Below are positions 56,317 to 64,000 of a stretch of 64,000 nucleotides of DNA, in pieces. Location of the stretch: contig JAVRDV010000016.1 in NCBI GenBank assembly GCA_033439255.1, positions 496,001-560,000 of the forward strand, written 5' to 3'. The stretch comes from Hericium rajendrae. Taxonomy: Eukaryota; Basidiomycota; Agaricomycetes; Russulales; Hericiaceae. Both the position numbers and the translations under genes were made by a program. Below the pieces are notes generated by a model. It was not told where the DNA came from and did no database searches. It was given only the letters and a program-made list of their open reading frames with translations. Position 1 is the stretch's first letter; each line of letters begins with the position of its first letter.

Positions 56317-57437
56317 AAGAGGACGAGGACGAGGAAGGCTCTGCTTGGCCGCGGACGGGATAGAACATTTTCTGCGCTACAATATGTATCATCATAGCTT
56401 ATCGACATCATACTGTTACGAATTGCTCGTCGCAATCGCCTTGCGTTCTGATGCTTCTGATGCTGTATACTAGATTGCAATCCGGGTTATATTCGTTATG
56501 GAGGCCGGCTTGATTGCAAAAGAATCGGTCTTCCAGGTAGATCGAGGTAAGCGCATTCAAGACACGACGTACCAACAAAATGCCTAGACAAAGAAACGAA
56601 GTATCGTTACCCATGGACCACGGTACCGCTTGCACTTTCGCGAAAATAGATTGTGAGCAGGCCTTGATCAGTCGGTGTTTATCAGCATCGGCAACAAAAC
56701 GTGAACGGATAGTGAGCCTGCTCACCCATTGACTGACCTCGAAACTGGCAGAAGCAGTAGGAAAATGAAACTGTCCCAGTTCCAGCCCACTACCAGGTGG
56801 CCGATGTGTGGATTGCCTGCCATCAACGCTGGACGACAAGAGATATCAGAACTCACAAACATGCTGAAAAGCTTGCATTTCCGGTGCTACCGCCTCACGT
56901 CACGGCCTGCAAAACAAGGCAAGATCTTGCGCAATGACAAAAGATATCGTACTAGTACTGTACCTTCCTGTCATCTTCGCTTGTGAACAAGTGAATCCAT
57001 GACGATGCTGGGGCCTTGGCGCTAGTATCAGCGCTTGCTCGGCGAGAGATTCTCATTATCGACGACTGCATCGCAATACCTTTCGTGTGTCTGGACTTGC
57101 TCGCGCCTCTTAGGCAGTGCTGTCGATGGAGCGCGTATGGACATGGCGATCGACGAAGTTGAAAGAGCGGAAGAATCGAGTTTGCAGGCACCGCCACCGC
57201 AACGGAGGATGGCCACTCTCAGGAGAGTGGTTCTCTAGATCTCAGCCTCAACTCCACCATAAAGCCAACTGGTAACGACTCTTCACGACTCCGTTCACGA
57301 TCATCATAATTTTTGGCTCTTGTTCTGTAACGTACACTACCATTTGGACAGTCCACGCTATCCTGCATCTTCATTAGCCTCATCTACAAGTAACTTCATC
57401 CACACTAGTGCCAGAAGCGCACAGACGATACACCCAA
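56317..57437. other. Intergenic region with a doubtful minus-strand gene fragment
   Basis: Apart from the fragment listed at 56960-57144, nothing is recognised. A longer minus-strand frame at 56408-56839 has no domain or ATG context I trust. Confidence 0.35.
56960..57144 (-). CDS. Doubtful two-exon fragment of an unknown small gene
   Basis: The minus strand reads MSIRAPSTALPKRREQVQTH, then ER before a possible intron (gtattg...ctag), then AKAPASSWIHLFTSEDDRK before another donor-like gtacag. The residues look protein-like and the splice signals fit, but no family is recognised and the 3' part cannot be followed. Confidence 0.22.
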
Positions 57438-60400
57438 CATGGTGCGTCTCCTGAGCTTTGCAGGCCTCTTTGCTCTGCTTCTCGCTCAGGTCGACGCATA
57501 CACTGCTATACCAAGGTATGTTTCTTCCCAGCATTCATGACCGAGGCATGTCTCCCGGAGATAGATGTTGCCCTCCTCCATCTGCGCGTTATCTCTCGCG
57601 GATGTCCCGATCCTCCGCTTCTCAACATACTCATCACACTTTTCAGATGGGGTCAGGCTGCAGCCCTCGTCAACGACGCTCTCTTCATCTACGGTGGCAA
57701 GACCGACCCCTACAACGCCTTCTCCTACACCTCCGCCCCTTGGACCAACGACCTACTCTACCTCTCCCTCTCATCCGCATTCGACCCGGTCTCCCCTTCG
57801 TGGACCTACCTCGCAGGCACAGACAACGCCTCCGCCCACAACCGCCCGCCCTCGCATGGCACACCCTCTCCGCGCTCAACACCTCTGAGCTCCTCCTCTT
57901 CGGCGGCAACGCCGGCCCCAACTCGCCCATCGTCCTCCCGAGCCGCCCGGACTCCGCCGGCCTGCTCCTCCTCGCGCCGCCGCCGTCCTTCGCCCCCGCC
58001 CTCGCGATGCAGCCCAGCGCCTGGGCGCGCGAGCCGACGCGCCGCATGCGGCACACCGCGGCCGCCGCCGCCGGGCGCGTCTTTCTCGTCGGCGGCGAGC
58101 GCGCCGACGGCTCTGCGAACGCGTTCGGCGACCACTGGGTCTTCGACCCGCGCGGCCCTGAGTTTACGCAGCTCTCGAATGCGAGCGCGCCGCCCGATGT
58201 ATACGGGCACGCCGCGCTGGTGCTGCCTGACGGCCGCATGCTCGTGTTTCGGCGGGTTCTCGCAGACGCAGGGGCGGCTGCTGCCGTTTGATAGCGTCTG
58301 GGCGCTGGATACCTCGCAGGGGACGCCGGTGTGGAGTGCGGTGAGCGTGGATGCGAGCGCGCTGCCTGCGCCGAGGATGGCGTTTGCGTCGACGGTGCTG
58401 GGGGATGGAAGGGTGCTCGTGCATGGTGGAATGGATGCGGAGATGCAGAACGATTTCAGCGATGGATGGATATTGGACACGGGACTGAGCGATGGATGGA
58501 TATTGGACACGGGACTGAGCGATGCGGGAGGTAGCGGGAGCGGGAGCGGGAATACCACCATGAGTTGGCAGAAGGTTGATGCACTGGATCAGCTTGGAGG
58601 ACGGAGAGACCATTTCGCGATAACGGTCGGCGATCAGGTCGTCTTTGGCTTCGGTGCGTGCTCGCCCTCATTCTCCATAATCCGTCTATACTAATCGGAT
58701 ATCTTCGAGATACAGGCTATGCTACTTCTGCGCCCGCAGATGCCTCGATGCACATTTCAGTGTAGCTTCTGGATCCTTCCAAACCTCATTTCAGCCTATG
58801 TCGGGCTCGCCTCCCATCAGACATTACCACCACCGCGACCCACGTCCGGCCCCGGGTCCGGAAGTGGCCAGGGCGGGGGAAGCAACGGCGGCGGCGGTGA
58901 TAGTGGGAATGGCGGCAATAGTGGGAACGGCGGAGGAAATGGAAACGATGGAAGCGGGAATGGAATGGAAATGGCAACGAAACGGAAACGGCAACGGAGG
59001 CAACGGTGACGATCCCTCCTCCACGAGCTCCAACACGTCGCGCCACACCGCCGCCATCGCCCTCGGGTCCATCCTCGGCGCACTGGGCCTCATCGCCGGC
59101 GCGGGCGCGACCGCGTGGTACGTCCGGCGGCACCAGCCACATCACAACCACGCCGCGCTCCCCGGCTCCGATGATGAAGAGAGCCCGGACGGCGTGCCGC
59201 CCGGGATCCCCATGGCGGGCGCGCCGCGCGAGAAGGGGCTCTACGCGCGCCTGCCGGTGCTCGGCGCGGTGGGGTTCCGCTCGGCCGCAGGGTGCACGAG
59301 CCGCAGCGGCGCGACATGCTCGCGGATGAGGACCGGACGTTCGAGTGGGAGGTCGTGGAGGACGGTGGGCGCGTGCGGCGGGATGGGAGCGGGGGCAGCG
59401 CGAGCTTTGGGAGCGCGACCGCGACGGGGAGTGGGGGCAGCAGGCGGAGCAGTCTCGCGAGGGCGCGGACGTTGGCGGGGATGGTTACGGGGAGCTGGGC
59501 GTCGCTGAAGGCGCTGGGGAGCGGGCGGCGCAGTACGAAAGAGGCGTCGGGCAGCTCGTCGGCGTTTGGATATGGTTATGGGCCTAAGCCGGAGTGGGAG
59601 AAGTTCGAGGATGACGCGTTTGGAGATGAGGTGGGGCTGATGGCGGACCGGCCGCGTGGGGGTGAGGACGATGGGATGCCTTCTGGCACGCACGGGCCGT
59701 ATAGTGATCCATTCGCGGACGCGGAGCAGGTGGAGGTGCTGCACGATGCTGGGGAAGAGCATACATCGATGTTTGAGGAGGGAAGTCACGTGGGTCAGCA
59801 CGAGAAACCGTCGCATCCCTCCTTGCGCACCGCTCTCCCGCCCGCCGTAGATTTTGTCCCGACGACCTTGAGCCCGCTGCTGGAGCAAGAGTCGTCGAAG
59901 AACAGCCTCAGCCTGGAGAACGCTGGCTCGTCATCGTCACAGTCGCATGGACCATCATCCCTGGCCTCGTCCGGTCAGCCTAGCTCAACACGGTCTCGCG
60001 GAATGCTCTCTGTCACCACAGTATCTGCGTCTCCCAACTCTCACGATACTCCGCATTCGCCTCGACCCTCATCAATCCTCGATGCCACACCTAGCACGCC
60101 CACAGAGCCTATGCGGCGCTCCAACTCCTGGTGGGCCCGCTTTGCACGCACTCCCCTACTAGACCGCGGGCGCAGTGCCCAAGGATCCTCATCGAACGAC
60201 GCAATTGAGTTCAGAGATCCGAATCCCCCGCCGCGGCTCATCACCATCGAGGAATCGGCGCATTCCAACTCGCCAGACACGCCAGAATCCCGCCGCTCGG
60301 CGAACGCATCGCATGTGGACGGCGCGTCCGCGAGCGTCGCCCGCCGCGCGACGATGCCCGTGTATGGCGGCGCGCACGGCAAGTCCGTCTCGTCGTTCCA

Positions 60401-60996
60401 GACCACGAACACGGAGGCGCTCGAGCACGTCGGCGGCACGATGGACATCATCCAGCGGGACGCGACGCTCGACTCGCAGTACACGAGCCCGACGACCGTC
60501 GGCGACGACTTTGCCATGGGCGTCGGTGCGGACGAGGTGCTGGGAACAGTCCGTCGCGGGCAAGGGCGCGGCGCGCAGCAGCAGTGTGCCGGCGCGGCCG
60601 CTGTCGCTTGTCAGGCTGGAGAGCGAGGCGTCCGAGCTCTCGCGGACGGAGAGCTCAGGCAGCGAGCTGCCCGTGCTCACGCACCTAGAGGAGTCGCCCC
60701 TGGGCACGCCAGACCCGGAGCGCAGGCCGTCGATCTTTGGCATTACAGAGAACCTCCCCGCCTTGCCCCGCAGTCCACCGGAGCAGCCGCCGACCAGCCC
60801 TGGTATCTTGGATCGCATACGCGCGTACGAGCGCAGGATGTCGCGCGAGGCGGGGCTGCCGCCGCCCCCGACGAACACGCGCAAGCGCGAGGAGCGGTCG
60901 GGCCCGCGGCCGGTCGTGCGGTATGGGCTGGTGCCGAAGCCGTCGCTGTTCGTCGCGAACCCGGATCATGGGCGGGACAATCCCTCGGCAGACTGA
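57438..60996 (+). CDS. Secreted/transmembrane kelch-repeat protein with long cytosolic tail
   Basis: The signal peptide MVRLLSFAGLFALLLAQVDA is followed by kelch blades: WGQAAALVNDALFIYGGKTD, ELLLFGGNAGPNS, RRMRHTAAAAAGRVFLVGGE, YGHAALVLPDGRMLVFGGFS, PRMAFASTVLGDGRVLVHGG and RRDHFAITVGDQVVFGFGYA. A Gly/Asn/Ser-rich stretch (58857-59010), one membrane span AIALGSILGALGLIAGAGAT and a Ser/Arg-rich cytosolic tail follow, ending RPVVRYGLVPKPSLFVANPD near 60960. The beta-propeller probably faces the cell wall or outside. Introns lie near 57516-57645, 58655-58712 and 58761-58819. Frame breaks: missing C near 57859, an extra T near 58249, a shift in the Gly/Asn repeat near 58970, missing G near 59286, one base near 60542. 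A 30-base in-frame tandem duplication lies at 58458-58517. The ligand is unknown. Confidence 0.75.
58458..58517 (+). repeat. Perfect 30-bp tandem duplication inside the kelch domain
   Basis: Two identical 30-base units in a row, each encoding SDGWILDTGL, inside one kelch blade. It is in frame, so it lengthens a loop by ten residues. Perfect identity implies a recent event or a length-variable site. Confidence 0.92.
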
Positions 60997-63479
60997 GGTG
61001 GTGCTTGAGGTGGTGCTAGAGGTGGTGCTAGCTCGATTTTGCTTGGTGGTATGTTTGCATGGGGGTGCTGTCGTTTGGACTGATGCATGGTATGGTCTCA
61101 TGCTGTAGAACTAGAACTTTTGGGCTTGACCTTGATTGATACCTTTCGCTTAGCCTCCATCTTTGGATCGCTGCTTTTTTGTTTTTCGCACATACGGAAC
61201 TGCATTCTGCGTTCTTGTCACGACTTCACGATTGAACTCTTAGTTATTACTTTTTTTTTTGTTCACGACACGTTCACGATGTTCTTACTTCAGTTTTCTG
61301 TGTGATACCAGTGACGACCCGTGCTTTACAACGACCTGTAGTTCTGTGCAATATCCTGCTGTATCTCATCTCATCTTACTTGTTTTCATACCTGACTACG
61401 TCCGAGTGATTGTTGTTGATCATCATACTCGATGCAGACTAGTCTCAATGTCGACGTTGTCAATCTGTCTATCGCCAACACGATTACCGTAATGACATGA
61501 TGCTCATGCGATCACTGAGAACATACCATCGAAGACTCATCGACATCTTGGGAAGCATCAATTCATTGTGATGTCCCTGAGCCAGAGATCACAGAACACA
61601 ACAGCCCCCGTCCAAATTGCGTCGGCAGCCGGCGTTTACAGCCTGTTCAGGGCGTCTAATTCAGTCGTCCCTGTACACGTTTACTTTCATGTCTCTAGCA
61701 TCCCCATCCATCTGCCGCGACAACCGTTGTACACTTGCACGCATATGCTTCACAAACCTTACTTGTCAGTTGCTTCTCGCTCCCCGCAAATGTAACTATA
61801 TCTATTCCTGACGATACCATGACATCCACGCGAAAAGCTCATAACGATTCTGATGCCGTGGTACGCGTGCCCATCCCGAAGTAACTGAATGCTGTCCGGA
61901 CAGATACACGTCTTTAGCCCATTCGTGCCCATTGGATTCGGAGCTCGGATGTTGTAGGTCAGCCAGCACGTCAAGCCACCGTCCTCCATTTGCCCCTCCG
62001 GCTCCCGTGCACTGACACCCTGCTCAGAACAAGCAGACATCGCCCCTGGAAGCAAGCTTAGCAGGGCCACGTTGTGTGCTTCTTCGACGATGCGAGCCCC
62101 GCTCTGCCCCCGCTCCCGCCCCAGACGTCACGGATGCTCGGTCCTGGGCACGGTGCGCGTGATCACGGCCAGAGAGAACCCTGCGAGCTTCGCGAACCTA
62201 CAAACGCAGGGCTCATTTTAGCTGCCCGCGCACGCGACGCGCGTGCTATTGTCTTTCCGTGATCCACTCGACCCCCGAGCGTGAACTGATGTCCCTCCCG
62301 TCGGTGCGCGTGTGAGCTGACGGAGCACGACGCTCGGGATACACGCAACGCGGCAGACGAACAAAGGGCGGTCTGGATCAAATGGGGCGGGCGAGCTTGG
62401 CGCGGCACGGTCGGTTTCCCTTTTGATCTCGTCGGGGAGCGTGACAGCAATTTTGGGCGGCCCTCGGGGACCCCGTGGACGCTTCTAGCGTGGTCGTGGG
62501 TGCCGTTCTCCCGCCCGCGGGTGGGAACCTTCGCCCGACAGGATGCGGTGCTTAGCTGCGACGCTTTAGACGCCCTCGCCTCCTTCGCAGACGTGCGTCT
62601 ATCAGGCATGTACATGCACGCTCTCTGTATCGTCGTCCGCTGGGTGTGGCACGCAAAATCTGTGTTTTCTTTGTGCTGACGACGATCGAATCCGCAGCAT
62701 AGATAGGTACCCACGGTTTAGCCGATGCTTCGACGCACATGAAGATCTGTCAAGCAACGATCGATCTTTCAGCTCTGGGCTGAACCGAGACAAAGAAAGA
62801 CAAGCGGGTGGGTTCTTGTTTGTCAAGATCTTTGCAGATGACCGCATCCAGATGGGATGACCGCCTGATGCGTCGTTGAAAAAATAGCGTGGCGGACATG
62901 TTCCATTCTGCGAGTTGTCACTCTGTCATTCTGACGAACATATCGGGTCCTGCGTTTCTATAGAATGTTATCTGGAGCAAACTCCGAAGTTGATGGCGAT
63001 GTTCAAACTTCGCCTGGGAGGTTTCTGCGGCCCATGGTTTTATCTTTATCGAGCTTTCTGGGCAGATGTGTCCCATCGCGACCACGAGCGAGCAGGCCGA
63101 TATGCTTTCGCGGAGCCCAACACTTCATAAAGCCTGTCGCAGACGCCCTAAGAACACATGATAGACATGATTAGACATTGAAACATTGACTTCTCTTCAT
63201 TCGCACACGGCGCCTTGGTTCTCGGAATAGAGGCGCCGAGTCCAGACGAGAAGACGCCCGGTGAAATGCAACCTGCATATAGATACAGATTCGCTCCGGT
63301 GATGTTGTTTCAAGAATTGCCTGGTGGATTCATAACCGACCCGTGAGCTTTACATATCGGGCATCCGGGGATGGGAGAACTGGACGGCAATGCTCATCTC
63401 CGGACCCTCATTCTTACAACATAATCATTGCAGGACGGATGAAAATATCTATGGTACAGGTATATCTTCCTCGAAAAGC
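60997..63479. other. 2.5-kb gene-poor region
   Basis: AT-richer DNA with a T10 run near 61250. The only protein-like stretch is at 61759-62040 (listed separately). Around 62100-62700 the sequence is GC-rich and open on the minus strand, but without a recognisable domain. Confidence 0.35.
61759..62040 (-). CDS. Doubtful small cysteine-containing protein, possibly one exon of a secreted protein
   Basis: The minus strand reads MSACSEQGVSAREPEGQMED, then GGLTCWLTYNIRAPNPMGTN and GLKTCICPDSIQLLRDGHAY, ending at 61759. The regular amino-acid composition and the T-C-x-C motif look like a real exon of a small cysteine-containing protein. Upstream codons (LLSLLPGA) hint at the end of a signal peptide, but no start and signal exon can be placed with confidence. 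Confidence 0.25.
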   Translation of the reverse strand: MSACSEQGVSAREPEGQMEDGGLTCWLTYNIRAPNPMGTNGLKTCICPDSIQLLRDGHAYHGIRIVMSFSRGCHGIVRNRYSYICGEREATDK

Positions 63480-64000
63480 TCACGCAGCCTCCAGCTCCTC
63501 GATGAACTTCTTCGCCTCCTCCGTGTCGGCCTTCTTGAGCACCTGCGAAAATGACGGAACGGTGATCGGCATGCTTGGTGATGGCAATACGGGGCACGCA
63601 CCTCAAGGAGCTTCTCCACATACTTCACCTTCGCGTCCGCTTGGCTGGTGCCTTCGACGGCCTTCCATGCATCCCTGGGGGAAAGATGAACACGTATATC
63701 CAGGGCGAGGAAGCCGGAGGACGTACCATTTGGCCTTGCCCGTAAAATCGAGCATGCCCGGGCGAGGGACGTTCACATCGCCAATCGTCGCTGCAGATTG
63801 TGAGAAAAAAGAAGACCGAGCAAATCCGCGATCGCTTACCTTGCTTGTAATAAGAGTAGAACTTCGAAGGAGACTGGTTCAAACAGATACGACCGATCGC
63901 GAAGAGGGTAGTACGCACGTAAAGCTGTTCCTCCTGCGAGGGCTTGATGGGCCCTTCCTTGGGCAGGCCCTGGACGATGGAAACGGCTTTGTCGAACTTG
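63480..64000 (-). CDS. ACB1: Acyl-CoA-binding protein (5' end beyond the window)
   Basis: A small cytosolic protein that binds medium- and long-chain acyl-CoA. In order: [27 protein letters not shown], across an intron (about 63865-63909) FYSYYKQ, across an intron (about 63791-63840) [22 protein letters not shown], then [24 protein letters not shown], and [20 protein letters not shown] to the TGA at 63480. The YKQAT-GDVN-RPGMLDFxGKAKWDAW core is the ACBP signature, with the acyl-CoA contacting Tyr, Lys and Trp residues present. The first exon, with the start codon, lies past position 64000. The domain is intact. It may serve as acceptor for the products of the FAS gene in the same window. Confidence 0.93.

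Noticed and set aside
56408-56839. Minus-strand frame after the DnaJ gene as a real protein
   Set aside because: No recognisable domain, no supporting splice sites, and most likely chance.
62163-62714. 183-codon minus-strand frame
   Set aside because: Arg/Ser-rich composition typical of open frames in GC-rich non-coding DNA; no conserved block seen.

Overview
The window is nuclear DNA of a filamentous basidiomycete, most likely an Agaricomycete. Genes carry many short GT-AG introns (mostly 45-70 nt). The fatty acid synthase is one fused beta-alpha polypeptide, an architecture known from basidiomycetes. The Mid2/kelch-type surface proteins and MHSCL-type F-box proteins also fit. About 18 protein-coding genes are supported. 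I see no rRNA, tRNA or CRISPR.

Layout. 0-10 kb: a GT-B glycosyltransferase-like protein (+), SDR copy 1 (-), an alpha/beta hydrolase (-) and the mating fusion protein PRM1 (-). 10-17 kb: an unrecognised minus-strand coding relic, a Ser/Thr-rich single-pass membrane protein (+), the first member of an unknown four-member family (+) and a small ankyrin protein (-). 17.5-22.8 kb: the polyphosphate polymerase VTC4 (-), head-to-head with the Rag GTPase GTR2 (+). 23-35 kb: an accessory block with SDR copies 2 and 3 (each behind the same duplicated 5' segment), an F-box protein between them, and three tandem minus-strand members of the unknown family. 35.46-35.82 kb: a 353-bp MITE just upstream of the FAS gene. 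36.1-48.9 kb: the fused fatty acid synthase with about 18 introns. 49-56.3 kb: an NMN adenylyltransferase-like gene (-), the DEAD-box helicase DBP5 (+), a VTC1-like membrane protein (-) and a DnaJ/Hsp40 gene (+). 57.4-61 kb: a secreted/transmembrane kelch protein (+). 61-63.5 kb is gene-poor. An acyl-CoA-binding protein (-) runs off the right edge.

Functional links: FAS and acyl-CoA-binding protein (fatty acid synthesis and acyl-CoA handling); VTC4, the VTC1-like protein and GTR2 (vacuolar polyphosphate and nutrient/TORC1 signalling at the vacuole); DBP5 and DnaJ (mRNA export, protein folding).

Quality caveat: about 30 single-base indels break otherwise conserved reading frames, including five in the beta half of the FAS gene. 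Most are one missing G or C in a short homopolymer. I read these mainly as assembly or sequencing errors, so most 'broken' genes here should not be called pseudogenes without raw reads. Exon boundaries were inferred by eye from splice signals and from agreement between paralogues or families.
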